From Dietzia sp. JS16-p6b (lineage in GTDB: Bacteria; Actinomycetota; Actinomycetes; Mycobacteriales; Mycobacteriaceae): a stretch of DNA of 64,000 bases. Below the pieces are notes generated by a model. It made no database searches and was not told the DNA's origin. It worked only from the letters and a program-made list of their open reading frames with translations. The translations under genes and the position numbers were made by a program. Below, one piece after another: positions 1 to 7,541 of the stretch; position 1 is the first letter of the stretch; each line of letters begins with the position of its first letter. Where the stretch lies: positions 1,646,001 through 1,710,000 of the forward strand of contig NZ_CP024869.1 in the NCBI RefSeq assembly GCF_003052165.1. Direction: 5' to 3'.

Positions 1-1
1 C

Positions 2-898
2 GACCTCAGACGTCAGCTGGGAACTCCGTTGCCGTCGGTCCTGAGGATGGCGTTGCGCACGCGGCTGGCCGAACTCGATCGGAAGTACGTCGGCCTGCGC
101 ACCGGGTTCACCCGCGGCGCCGGAGTCTTCGCCTATCGGATCAAGGACATCCGCGCGGACCGTAAGCGCGGCGTTCATCTGGACCCGGAGGACCGGGGCC
201 GGCTCTTCGACGCCCTCGCCTCCACCCCGACGATGGCGCCGGTGCCGATGGTGCCCCGGACCATGGTCGAGCTGGGGACCGCCGCAGCGGCCTACGGTCA
301 GCGCGAGATGGGCCGGGTCGTCCTGCCCCACCGCGTCCAGGCGGTGGTGGATTCGCTGCCGTCGCTCCCGCGGATCCGCGCCGACAGCCGGCGCCTGCCC
401 GAGATGTACACGGCACTGCTCCTCGAGGTCGGCGGGCTGTACGACCGGCTGATCCGCGCCTACGTGCGCGGGGGCCGGTCCGTCGAGGAGATCCGCCTGC
501 AGTTCGATGCGGAGACCGAGCTGGTGGGGCTCGCCGGAGATCTCTGCCGCCTCCGCGAGACGGCGTCGACACCGGGATTCACCACCGCTCGGGACGGGTT
601 CACCCTCCTGACCGGGATGGGCGCCGCGATCGATGAGGTCTGGGCGGAGGTCGTGGAGCGCGCGGTCGCCTTCCGCGAACTGGTGGAGTCCGTGGAGAAC
701 CGTGCCGAGGCCGCGGTCTCCGAGGCCGCGCGGCTCAACCACATCGCCCGTGAGAACGGGGTGAGGCCTCCGTCCACCGTGCACGCTCCCAGTCCCGCGG
801 ACCTCACGGCCGAGCAGCTTGCCGCCCGTGCCGGTGACCGGATGCTCTCCACCGAGGCGATGCGGAGGCTGCGCGGACAGATCGACCCGAATCGCTGA
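2..898 (+). CDS. hypothetical protein, 5' end outside the window
   Basis: The frame is open to the left edge of the window without a stop, so the gene probably begins upstream. A TTG at 29 and an ATG at 47 are possible internal starts, but nothing decides for them. The visible part is about 299 residues, mostly helical and rich in Arg, Glu and Ala. It has no signal peptide, membrane segment or motif that I recognise. The C-terminal 60 residues look like a linker plus a short helix. The gene ends 89 bases before secA2 on the same strand, and a separate promoter lies between them. Function unknown. Confidence 0.6.
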   Translation, partial: DLRRQLGTPLPSVLRMALRTRLAELDRKYVGLRTGFTRGAGVFAYRIKDIRADRKRGVHLDPEDRGRLFDALASTPTMAPVPMVPRTMVELGTAAAAYGQREMGRVVLPHRVQAVVDSLPSLPRIRADSRRLPEMYTALLLEVGGLYDRLIRAYVRGGRSVEEIRLQFDAETELVGLAGDLCRLRETASTPGFTTARDGFTLLTGMGAAIDEVWAEVVERAVAFRELVESVENRAEAAVSEAARLNHIARENGVRPPSTVHAPSPADLTAEQLAARAGDRMLSTEAMRRLRGQIDPNR

Positions 899-943
899 CG
901 CGGCGACCGGCGGGGTCGGCCGCCGATCGGCTCGGCCGCTGCG

Positions 944-979
944 TACGGTGGCATCAACTGTTCGATAGACCGGGAAGGA
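944..979 (+). promoter_or_regulatory. secA2 promoter -10 and ribosome binding site
   Basis: TACGGT at 944-949 fits the actinobacterial -10 pattern TANNNT, which would place transcription start near 956. GGAAGGA at 973-979 lies 8 nt before the GTG start at 988. I see no clear -35. Confidence 0.45.
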
Positions 980-987
980 CTCCTCGC

Positions 988-3285
988 GTGGGATTCGCCA
1001 ACCGCTTCTGGAAGCTGATGGGCTCCACCCAGGGCCGGGACACCTCGCGCGCGCAGAGTGCGGTCGAGGCGTCACACGGGTTCGACGAGTGGGCCTCGGG
1101 GGTGGCGGACGGCGATTTCGCGGACGAAGCCCACGGCCTGCAGCTCTTCGGTGAGTCGCCCGAGGACCTCGCCCGGTTCCTGGCTCTGGCCAGGGAGGCC
1201 GCGACCCGGGCCGTGGGCCTGAGGCCGTTCGACGTCCAGCTCCAGGGCGCACTGAGGATGTTCGCGGGCGACGTGGTGGAGATGGCGACCGGGGAGGGCA
1301 AGACCCTCGCGGGTGCGGTCGCGGCGGCCGGATACGCACTGCAGGGACACACCGTCCACGTCATCTCCGTCAACGACTACCTCGCCGCGCGGGACGCGCG
1401 GTGGATGGGTCCGATGTTCGAGCTCCTGGGCCTGACGGTGGGCCACGTGACCGAGTCGTCGACGCGCGAGGAGCGTCGCCGCGCCTACGCCTGCGACGTC
1501 ACCTACGGGTCCGTCTCGGAGATCGGGTTCGACGTCCTGCGGGAGCAGCTGGTCACCGACCCGGCGGATCTCATCGCACCCACCACGGATGTCGCCCTGG
1601 TCGACGAGGCGGACTCGGTGCTCGTCGACGAGGCGCTGGTCCCCCTGGTCCTCGCCGGGTCGACCTCCGGGGAGGCGCCCACGGGGGAGATCCTCTCCGC
1701 GGTGCGCAAGCTACGGCCGGGTCGCCACTACGAGACCGACTCCGAGCGGCGCAACATCTTCCTCACCGACGACGGCGCCGAGGCCATCGAGGGTGAACTG
1801 GGAATCGGCGATCTCTACGACGCGGAGCACGTGGGCACCACGCTGGTCCAGGTGAACGTCGCACTGCACGCCTGCTTCCTGCTGAGGCGGGATGTGGACT
1901 ACATCGTCCGGGACGGCCGGGTCCAACTGATCAACGCCTCGCGGGGTCGCGTCGCCGAGTTGCAGCGGTGGCCGGACGGGTTGCAGGCGGCCGTCGAGGC
2001 CAAGGAGGGCGTCGCGGTCTCCGAGGCCGGGCAGATCCTCGACAGCATCACGGTCCAGGCGTTCATCGGGAGGTACGACCGGGTGTGCGGGATGACGGGA
2101 ACGGCGCTCGCCGCGGGGGCACAGTTCCGCGAGTTCTACTCCCTGGGCGTGTCCCAGATCGACCCCAACACCCCCTGCGTCCGCTTCGACGAGGCCGATC
2201 GGACCTACATCGACAACGACAGCAAGACCCGCGCGATCGTCGAACACATCGCCGCCGTCCACTCGACCGGCCAACCCGTGCTCGTGGGTACCCATGACGT
2301 CGCCGAGTCGGAGGAACTCGCAGCACGCCTGGCCGACAGGGGCGTGGACTGCGTCGTGCTCAACGCCAAGAACGACGAGGAGGAGGCCGCCATCATCGCC
2401 GAGGCGGGCGACGTGGGTAACGTCACCGTCTCCACCCAGATGGCCGGCCGGGGCACCGACATCAGACTGGGTGGGTCCGACGAGGCCCGCCGCGACGAGG
2501 TCGTCGAACTCGGCGGACTGCACGTGGTGGGGACCGGGAGGCATCGGACGGAGAGGCTCGACAACCAGCTCCGTGGTCGCGCCGGACGCCAGGGGGACCC
2601 CGGCAGCTCGGTGTTCTTCGCCGCCATGGACGACCCGGTGGTGACCTCGGCGCTGGAACCCGACAAGATCCCCACCGCGCACGACAGGATCAGCGGGCTG
2701 CTCAAGGGCAACCGCGGACGCGATGCGGTCGACCACGCACAGCGGGTCACCGAGGGACAGATGCTCGCGATCCACTCGAACACGTGGCGGTACAGCCGGC
2801 TCCTCGCCGAACAGCGGTCGATCCTCGCCGAGCGCCGCGCGGCGCTGTTGCTCACCGAGAAGGCGTTCGAGGAGCTGACCTCCCACGATCCGGATCGCAG
2901 TGCCGAACTCGTGGAGGCCCACGGCCGCGACGCCGTGGTGCAGGGGTGTCGGGACATCATGCTGTGGCATCTCGACCGGGGGTGGGCCCGCCACCTGGAG
3001 ACGATGAACGACGTCCGCGAGTCGATCCACCTGCGCGCGCTGGGCAGGGAGAACCCCCTGGACGAATTCCACCGGATCGCGATCGACCACTTCAGGGACC
3101 TCGCCTCGGACGCCGTCCGGGAGTCGGAGGCGACGTTCGCCGAGATCGAGTTCACCGATTCGGGGGTGGACCTGGTGGCCAACGCCATGGCGCGGCCCAC
3201 CTCGACGTGGACGTACATGGTCCACGATAACCCGATGGCGGCCGGCGGGAACGTCTTCTCCGGGATGATGTCGACCTTCCGATGA
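988..3285 (+). CDS. secA2: accessory preprotein translocase ATPase SecA2
   Basis: ATPase that drives export of a subset of proteins with SecYEG in actinobacteria that carry two SecA proteins. The 765-residue product has the Walker A motif MATGEGKT at 99-106, the DEAD-type Walker B sequence VDEAD near residue 206, and the QMAGRGTDI and GRAGRQGD motifs of the second helicase domain. It lacks the long C-terminal linker and zinc-binding tail of housekeeping SecA, and its length fits SecA2 (about 780-800 residues in mycobacteria). The GTG start has a good ribosome binding site. The stop overlaps the next gene by 4 nt, so translation of the two is probably coupled. The neighbours (pgsA2, gcvH, garA) match the mycobacterial secA2 locus. 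Confidence 0.95.
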   Translation: MGFANRFWKLMGSTQGRDTSRAQSAVEASHGFDEWASGVADGDFADEAHGLQLFGESPEDLARFLALAREAATRAVGLRPFDVQLQGALRMFAGDVVEMATGEGKTLAGAVAAAGYALQGHTVHVISVNDYLAARDARWMGPMFELLGLTVGHVTESSTREERRRAYACDVTYGSVSEIGFDVLREQLVTDPADLIAPTTDVALVDEADSVLVDEALVPLVLAGSTSGEAPTGEILSAVRKLRPGRHYETDSERRNIFLTDDGAEAIEGELGIGDLYDAEHVGTTLVQVNVALHACFLLRRDVDYIVRDGRVQLINASRGRVAELQRWPDGLQAAVEAKEGVAVSEAGQILDSITVQAFIGRYDRVCGMTGTALAAGAQFREFYSLGVSQIDPNTPCVRFDEADRTYIDNDSKTRAIVEHIAAVHSTGQPVLVGTHDVAESEELAARLADRGVDCVVLNAKNDEEEAAIIAEAGDVGNVTVSTQMAGRGTDIRLGGSDEARRDEVVELGGLHVVGTGRHRTERLDNQLRGRAGRQGDPGSSVFFAAMDDPVVTSALEPDKIPTAHDRISGLLKGNRGRDAVDHAQRVTEGQMLAIHSNTWRYSRLLAEQRSILAERRAALLLTEKAFEELTSHDPDRSAELVEAHGRDAVVQGCRDIMLWHLDRGWARHLETMNDVRESIHLRALGRENPLDEFHRIAIDHFRDLASDAVRESEATFAEIEFTDSGVDLVANAMARPTSTWTYMVHDNPMAAGGNVFSGMMSTFR

Positions 3286-4046
3286 GCGCGGCGCGGGAGG
3301 GCAGACGGGAGACCGATCTGCGGGAATGGCGGACGGGAGAGGGCAAGGTCCTCGGCGCACGCATCCCGCCCCCGCGGGACGGGCACCTCTCGGCCGCGGT
3401 GCCACCCGGCCTCGGGTACGAACAGCCGCCCCGCGACCCCGAGGTCAGCGACAGGTTCTGGACGCTCCCCAACGTCATCTCGCTGGCGCGCATCGCGCTG
3501 ATCCCGGTGCTCGTCGTGAGCATCCTGGTCTGGGAGGATCCGCCCCTGGCACTGTGGCTCCTGGGCGTTCTGGTGGTCTCCGACTGGCTCGACGGCAAGA
3601 TCGCCCGCTTGTGGAACATGCGGTCGACGTGGGGCGAGCGTCTCGACCCCCTCGCAGACCGACTCCTGGTGGCGGCCGTGCCGGTGGCCTTCGCCGTCGC
3701 CGGATACATCCCCGTCTGGGTGGTGGTGGTTCTGCTGGTCAGAGACGCGGTGTTGGTGGGGACGATGCCGGTCTACCGGAGGCGCGGGATCGAACCCGAG
3801 GTCACGTACCTGGGCAAAGCGGCCACGTTCGCACTGTTCTGGTCGCTGCCCCTGCTGCTCGCCGGGTACGCGGGGGTTCCCGGAGGGGAGGGGCTGATGA
3901 TCCTGGGCGAGGCGTGCCTGTACTGGGGCGTGGGCCTCTACTGCTGGAGCGGCGGGATCTACCTGTGGCAGGCCTGGAGGATCGCCCGCTCCGTCCCCCC
4001 GCGCCGCGGCCGATCTACTTCAGTGGAGTCGCCCGGCGGTGTGTAA
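3282..4046 (+). CDS. pgsA2: CDP-alcohol phosphatidyltransferase (PgsA2-like)
   Basis: Integral membrane enzyme of the CDP-alcohol phosphotransferase family, which moves a phosphatidyl group from CDP-diacylglycerol to an alcohol. Residues 101-126 carry the complete family signature: D101, D104-G105, A108-R109, G118, D122 and D126 with the expected spacing. A hydrophilic N-terminal stretch of about 58 residues precedes the first membrane segment, and about five or six hydrophobic segments follow. The start ATG overlaps the secA2 stop (ATGA). The position after secA2 matches mycobacterial pgsA2. The acceptor alcohol cannot be read from the sequence. Phosphatidylglycerophosphate or cardiolipin synthesis is the usual annotation. 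Confidence 0.85.
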   Translation: MSAAREGRRETDLREWRTGEGKVLGARIPPPRDGHLSAAVPPGLGYEQPPRDPEVSDRFWTLPNVISLARIALIPVLVVSILVWEDPPLALWLLGVLVVSDWLDGKIARLWNMRSTWGERLDPLADRLLVAAVPVAFAVAGYIPVWVVVVLLVRDAVLVGTMPVYRRRGIEPEVTYLGKAATFALFWSLPLLLAGYAGVPGGEGLMILGEACLYWGVGLYCWSGGIYLWQAWRIARSVPPRRGRSTSVESPGGV

Positions 4047-4087
4047 TGTCGCCACATGTACACGCCAAGTGAGCCACGCGAGAAGGG
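4044..4087 (+). promoter_or_regulatory. gcvH promoter -10 with two possible starts
   Basis: TAATGT at 4044-4049 overlaps the pgsA2 stop codon. It lies 6 nt before an ATG at 4056 that is in frame with gcvH. A transcript starting there could be read leaderless from 4056. Alternatively it could use the GTG at 4095, which has AGAAGGG at 4081-4087 as ribosome binding site. Alignment to the family favours 4095. Confidence 0.45.
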
Positions 4088-4094
4088 CACGTCA

Positions 4095-4499
4095 GTGAGC
4101 GACCAGAACATCCCCGACCAGCTCCGGTACACCGACGAGCACGAGTGGGTCGAACGGGTGTCCGATACCCGCGTTCGCATCGGCATCACCGAGTACGCGC
4201 AGTCCAAATTGGGGGACATCGTCTTCGTACAGCTCCCGGACGTGGGCGGGGAGACGGAGTCGGGTGAGCCGTTCGGCGAGGTCGAGTCCCCCAAGAGCGT
4301 CTCCGATCTGTACGCCCCGCTCAGTGGGAAGGTCGTCGAGGTGAACACCGCCCTGGAGACCTCGCCCGAGCTGGTCAACTCGGATCCCTACGGTGAAGGG
4401 TGGATCGTCGTCCTCGAGATCCCGGACGTCGACGACCTCGAGGCGCAACTCGAACAGACCCTCGACTCGGACGGGTACTCCAAGATCACGGAGGGTTGA
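4095..4499 (+). CDS. gcvH: glycine cleavage system H protein
   Basis: Lipoyl carrier of the glycine cleavage system. It shuttles the aminomethyl group between the P, T and L proteins. With the GTG start at 4095 it has 134 residues, as usual for the family. The lipoylated lysine is K67 in the ESPKSVSDLYAP signature, and the GDIVFVQLP and YGEGW segments are present. An in-frame ATG at 4056 would add 13 residues without family support. gcvP lies 3 kb downstream behind a glycine riboswitch. gcvT and the lipoamide dehydrogenase gene are not in the window. The order pgsA2-gcvH-garA is the mycobacterial one. Confidence 0.95.
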   Translation: MSDQNIPDQLRYTDEHEWVERVSDTRVRIGITEYAQSKLGDIVFVQLPDVGGETESGEPFGEVESPKSVSDLYAPLSGKVVEVNTALETSPELVNSDPYGEGWIVVLEIPDVDDLEAQLEQTLDSDGYSKITEG

Positions 4500-4542
4500 G
4501 GGGGAGGGACCGCCCCCGGCCCCGTGGCCGGACGGTCCGACA

Positions 4543-4548
4543 TAGAAT
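4543..4548 (+). promoter_or_regulatory. garA promoter -10
   Basis: TAGAAT fits TANNNT and would start transcription near 4555. That gives a leader of about 50 nt before the GTG at 4603, which has GGAGAGA as ribosome binding site. Confidence 0.4.
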
Positions 4549-4602
4549 CGCAGGCACCGCATGGTGAGCCCCACGCCCGGGCTCGGACGAGGAGAGACGA
4601 AC

Positions 4603-5040
4603 GTGACCGAGAACAAGAACATGCCCGAGGCCACCGCCGAGACCACCTCGGTGTTCCGCGCTGAGCTTCTCAACGAGTCCGATCAGCAGGCGGCTCAGTC
4701 CGAGCCCGCCGTCACCGGTGTCGAGGGCCTACCCGAGGGGCAGGCGCTGCTGGTGGTCAAGCGGGGGCCCAACGCGGGCTCACGGTTTCTCCTGGACCAG
4801 TCGACGACGTCGGCGGGCCGCCATCCGGACAGCGACATCTTCCTCGACGACGTCACCGTGAGCCGACGCCACGCCGAGTTCAGGAGCGAGGCCGGGACCT
4901 TCACCGTCGTCGACGTGGGATCCCTCAACGGGACGTACGTCAACCGTGAGCCGGTGGACTCGGCATCACTGTCCAACGGGGACGAGGTACAGATCGGCAA
5001 GTTCCGCCTCGTGTTCCTGACGGGTACGCCCGGGCAGTGA
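4603..5040 (+). CDS. garA: FHA-domain metabolic regulator GarA (OdhI homologue)
   Basis: Small phospho-switch protein. In mycobacteria and corynebacteria the unphosphorylated form binds and inhibits 2-oxoglutarate dehydrogenase and related enzymes. Phosphorylation by Ser/Thr kinases on the N-terminal ETT motif turns it off. Here the motif ETTSVF lies at residues 13-18, so T14 and T15 are the expected phosphosites. The FHA domain occupies about residues 48-135, with GRHPDSDIFLDD, SRRHAEF and SLNGTYVN as the phosphopeptide-binding loops. GTG at 4603 is chosen for its ribosome binding site and for family length (145 residues). An in-frame ATG at 4561 is an unlikely alternative. The stop overlaps the next start by 4 nt. 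Confidence 0.95.
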   Translation: MTENKNMPEATAETTSVFRAELLNESDQQAAQSEPAVTGVEGLPEGQALLVVKRGPNAGSRFLLDQSTTSAGRHPDSDIFLDDVTVSRRHAEFRSEAGTFTVVDVGSLNGTYVNREPVDSASLSNGDEVQIGKFRLVFLTGTPGQ

Positions 5041-5771
5041 CGGCCGCCGGACACGGCGCCGCAGAGGAGGGGCACCTCTCCATCGGCGGCGTCATCGCAC
5101 TCCTGAGTCCGGATTTCCCGGACCTCACGGTGTCGAAGGTCCGGTTCCTCGAGAACGAAGGACTGGTCACCCCCGAGCGGACCGCCAGCGGATACCGTCG
5201 GTTCAGCGTCGGTGACCGCGAGCGGCTGCGGTATGTCCTCACGGCGCAGCGAGACCGTTATCTGCCGCTCAAAGTGATCCGCGAGGAGTTGGAAGCGCTC
5301 GATTCCGCCATCGCGGACGGGTCCACCACCGCTCTGCTCCCGCGGCATGGCACGGACGGGGTGCCGGGGTCGACCCCGGACGATTTCCGGAGCGACACCG
5401 TCCTACGTCTCACGCGCGAGGACGTGGTGGCACAGTCGGAGGTGGACCCGGAGTTCGTGGGGTCGCTCATCGACGCCGGGCTCATCGTGGCTGGTGCGGG
5501 TGGCTTCTTCGACCCGGAGGCGGTCCTGGTCGCGCGGACCGCGCACGATCTCGCCGGTCACGGTGTGGACGTCCGTCATCTCCGGGGGTTCCGGACCGCC
5601 GCTGACCGGCAGACGGGGTTGATCACCCAGATCGCCGGCCCGGTGGCCCGGCAGGGCGATGCGGATGCCCGCGATCGCGCGGCAGAGCTGGCCCGGGAGA
5701 TCGCGGCGCTGTCGGTGGCGCTGCATTCCACGCTGGTCACCGTTGCCGTCCGTCACGCGTTGGAATCCTGA
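5037..5771 (+). CDS. ftsR: MerR-family regulator, FtsR / Rv1828 type
   Basis: DNA-binding regulator of 244 residues. The winged helix-turn-helix is at about residues 20-95, with the recognition segment VSKVRFLENEGLVTPERT and the wing SGYRRFSVGDRERLRYVL. The C-terminal half is a ligand- or dimerisation-type domain without conserved metal cysteines. In corynebacteria the orthologue FtsR activates ftsZ; in mycobacteria it is Rv1828. It starts with GTG overlapping the garA stop (GTGA), so the two are probably translated together. The symbol is given by homology and position; its targets here are not known. Confidence 0.8.
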   Translation: MTAAGHGAAEEGHLSIGGVIALLSPDFPDLTVSKVRFLENEGLVTPERTASGYRRFSVGDRERLRYVLTAQRDRYLPLKVIREELEALDSAIADGSTTALLPRHGTDGVPGSTPDDFRSDTVLRLTREDVVAQSEVDPEFVGSLIDAGLIVAGAGGFFDPEAVLVARTAHDLAGHGVDVRHLRGFRTAADRQTGLITQIAGPVARQGDADARDRAAELAREIAALSVALHSTLVTVAVRHALES

Positions 5772-5798
5772 CGCGAGCGCTCGCGGGCGGTTCGGGAC

Positions 5799-5811
5799 TA
5801 GGCTGTTAGGC
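5799..5811 (+). promoter_or_regulatory. leaderless promoter of the bifunctional nuclease gene
   Basis: TAGGCT at 5799-5804 is followed by 7 nt and then GTG at 5812. This places the first base of the start codon at the expected +1. The sequence before GTG has no ribosome binding site. Confidence 0.5.
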
Positions 5812-6342
5812 GTGCGAGAGGCGGAGGACATGGGACAGAACATGCGCGAGGTGAGCGTCGTCGGTATCCGGTTCGAGGAGCCGGAGTACGCACCGGTCTT
5901 GATCCTGCACGAGAAGGACGGTGGCCGATACGTCCCGATCTGGATCGGCGCGTCCGAGGCCGCGGCCATCAGTCTTCAACAGCAGGGTGTGCAGCCGGGC
6001 AGGCCGCTGACCCATGATCTCGTCGCGACGCTCCTCGAGACCTTCTCCCACCCGCTCGAACAGGTGGAGATCGTGGGGGTCTCCGAGGGGACCTTCCTCG
6101 CCGAGCTCGTCTTCGAGGGGCGACGGGTGTCCGCTCGCCCGTCGGACGCCGTGGCGGTGGCGCTGAGGACGTCGTCACCGGTCCTCGTCAGCCGGGAGGT
6201 CCTCGACGAGGTCGGTATCTCTCTGGTGGAGCAGGGCGAGGAGGAGGTCGAGGCGTTCCGTGAGTTCCTCGACCAGGTGAGCCCGGACGACTTTCTCGGC
6301 GGTGGCGACGCCCCGCGGGAGCCCGGCGGCCGCACATCCTGA
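5812..6342 (+). CDS. bifunctional nuclease family protein (DUF151, Rv1829-like)
   Basis: Conserved protein of the BFN / DUF151 family. Some plant members have RNase and DNase activity, but the bacterial role is unclear. The conserved core runs from VGIRFEEPEYAPVLIL through PIWIGASEAAAI to the HDLVATLLE and ARPSDAVAVALR segments. Three in-frame starts are possible: GTG 5812 (leaderless, chosen), ATG 5830 with GGAGG only 2 nt away, and ATG 5842, which aligns best with the mycobacterial N-terminus. The acidic C-terminal tail is typical of actinobacterial members. It lies between two MerR-type genes, as in mycobacteria. Confidence 0.85.
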   Translation: MREAEDMGQNMREVSVVGIRFEEPEYAPVLILHEKDGGRYVPIWIGASEAAAISLQQQGVQPGRPLTHDLVATLLETFSHPLEQVEIVGVSEGTFLAELVFEGRRVSARPSDAVAVALRTSSPVLVSREVLDEVGISLVEQGEEEVEAFREFLDQVSPDDFLGGGDAPREPGGRTS

Positions 6343-6411
6343 CCGCTGTGACCAGGTATTTCGACACTCACAAGAGTCACTCCAGCACCAGTTGGCAGGT
6401 CGCGACTATGT

Positions 6412-6435
6412 CTCAAGTTCAACTTGAGGTTGAGG
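6412..6435. promoter_or_regulatory. SoxR-box-like palindrome with tandem TTGAGG half-sites
   Basis: CTCAAGTT-C-AACTTGAG at 6412-6428 is a perfect 8-bp inverted repeat with one central base. It runs into a tandem TTGAGG at 6424-6429 and 6430-6435. It closely resembles the SoxR box (CCTCAAGTTAACTTGAGG) except for the extra central base. The two MerR-type regulators flanking the nuclease gene are the obvious candidate binders (inference). Confidence 0.55.
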
Positions 6436-6451
6436 TTTACCGCGTGTCCTA

Positions 6452-6480
6452 TTGATCGCAGCCTCGCGCGGGCCTAGCGT
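6452..6480 (+). promoter_or_regulatory. promoter of the second MerR gene
   Basis: TTGATC at 6452-6457 and TAGCGT at 6475-6480 are separated by 17 bp. Predicted start of transcription is near 6487, which leaves a leader of about 107 nt before GTG 6594. Confidence 0.5.
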
Positions 6481-6593
6481 TGCTCCCAGTGAACTACACC
6501 GATGGTGTTCACACGTTCAGGAACCGGGCCCGTCAGGATCCGGCACCGTGCCGCCGCGCCAGCGGGGGCACCCCACAGCTTGAGGGAGCAATC

Positions 6594-7235
6594 GTGGCCG
6601 ACCACACCCGGGATCCGGAGTCGTCCTCCATCGTGACGCAGACGGAGGGTCTCTTCGGAGGCGACATCGAGGCCACCCAGGCCACGTTCGACGAGGTGCA
6701 ACCCGGGCTGTTCCCCGACGACGGGATCCCTGACGGGACGAGTGGGTACCGGGTCCCGATCGCCTGTCAGATCGCCGGCATCACCTACCGTCAGCTCGAC
6801 TACTGGGCCCGGACCGATCTGGTGGTGCCGTCGATCCGCAACGCCGCCGGGTCCGGGAGTCAGCGCCTGTACTCGTTCAAGGACATCCTCGTCCTCAAGA
6901 TAGTCAAGCAGCTGCTCGACACCGGAATCTCGCTGCAGAACATCCGCAAGGCCGTGGACCAGATCCGCTCCCGCGGCGTGAAGGACCTGGCCACGATCAC
7001 CCTCTTCTCCGACGGCCGGACGGTGTTCGAGTGCACGTCCAAGGAGGAGGTGTTCGACCTCCTGCAGGGCGGGCAGGGGGTCTTCGGTATCGGGATCGGG
7101 GGTGCGATGCGGGAACTCGCCGGGTCGATCTCCGAGTTCCCCGCCGAGACCGTCTCCGCAGAGGACGTCATCGAGCCCCTCGAGGACGAGTTGGCGGCCC
7201 GCCGGCGCGCCCGCGCCTCGCGGCGAACGGGCTGA
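6594..7235 (+). CDS. MerR-family regulator, Rv1830 / McdR type
   Basis: Regulator of 213 residues. The conserved block starts at GYRVPIACQIAGITYRQLDYWARTDLVVPS and continues through SGSQRLYSFKDILVLKIVK, a MerR winged helix with the YWART recognition helix. The following segments, TGISLQNIRKAVDQIRSRG and GGQGVFGIGIGGAMREL, match mycobacterial Rv1830, which is linked to cell division control. GTG 6594 is chosen because GAGGGAG lies just upstream; the frame stays open to 6480 but has no support there. The upstream palindrome suggests autoregulation or control by the neighbouring FtsR-type protein (inference). Confidence 0.88.
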   Translation: MADHTRDPESSSIVTQTEGLFGGDIEATQATFDEVQPGLFPDDGIPDGTSGYRVPIACQIAGITYRQLDYWARTDLVVPSIRNAAGSGSQRLYSFKDILVLKIVKQLLDTGISLQNIRKAVDQIRSRGVKDLATITLFSDGRTVFECTSKEEVFDLLQGGQGVFGIGIGGAMRELAGSISEFPAETVSAEDVIEPLEDELAARRRARASRRTG

Positions 7236-7250
7236 TCGGCGGGAGTCGTC

Positions 7251-7256
7251 TAGACT
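7251..7256 (+). promoter_or_regulatory. gcvP / glycine riboswitch promoter -10
   Basis: TAGACT lies 16 bp after the MerR stop and would start transcription near 7263, just before the first glycine aptamer. No convincing -35 is seen. Confidence 0.5.
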
Positions 7257-7274
7257 CGGCGGTGCGTTCACGCG

Positions 7275-7488
7275 ACTCACGGGAGAGTTCCGCGGCTGCA
7301 GCCGCGGGCGCCGAAGGAGCAACTCCTCTCCGAGAATCTCTCAGGCACCCGGACCGTGCAGTCGTCTAACGCCTCTGGAGAGCGGTGGAACAGACCACCC
7401 GCCCACGGGGAAAGCGCGGCTCGCTGGTGGGCCCCGTGAATCTCTCAGGCGCCGGCGTCAGCCGGTTGGGGACAGAGCGGAGAGGGTA
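7275..7488 (+). promoter_or_regulatory. tandem glycine riboswitch controlling gcvP
   Basis: Two glycine aptamers lie back to back. Aptamer 1 (about 7278-7360) shows CGGGAGAG, the GGGCGCCGAAGGAGCAA core, CTCTCAGGCA and GGACCG. Aptamer 2 (about 7372-7487) shows CTCTGGAGAGCGG, ACGGGGAAAGC, CTCTCAGGCG and GGGGACAGAGCGG. They sit directly upstream of the glycine dehydrogenase gene. The expected behaviour, from the family, is activation of gcvP when glycine is plentiful. Confidence 0.93.
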
Positions 7489-7501
7489 GCACCGGCCCGC
7501 A

Positions 7502-7521
7502 GGCCGCCCGCCCGGGCGGCC
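7502..7521 (+). promoter_or_regulatory. hairpin between glycine riboswitch and gcvP (possible expression platform)
   Basis: GGCCGCCC-GCCC-GGGCGGCC is a perfect 8-bp stem with a 4-nt loop. It ends 9 nt before GAGGAG, the gcvP ribosome binding site at 7531-7536. There is no T-run, so it may act on translation initiation or through Rho rather than as a simple intrinsic terminator (inference). Confidence 0.5.
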
Positions 7522-7541
7522 CCGCCCTTCGAGGAGCACCT

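Noticed and set aside
1711-3405. Long minus-strand open frame opposite secA2.
   Set aside because: Antisense shadow of secA2 without homology.
5823-5832. GGAGG at 5823-5827 as ribosome binding site for ATG 5830 of the nuclease gene.
   Set aside because: The 2-nt spacing is too short; the leaderless GTG 5812 or ATG 5842 fit better.
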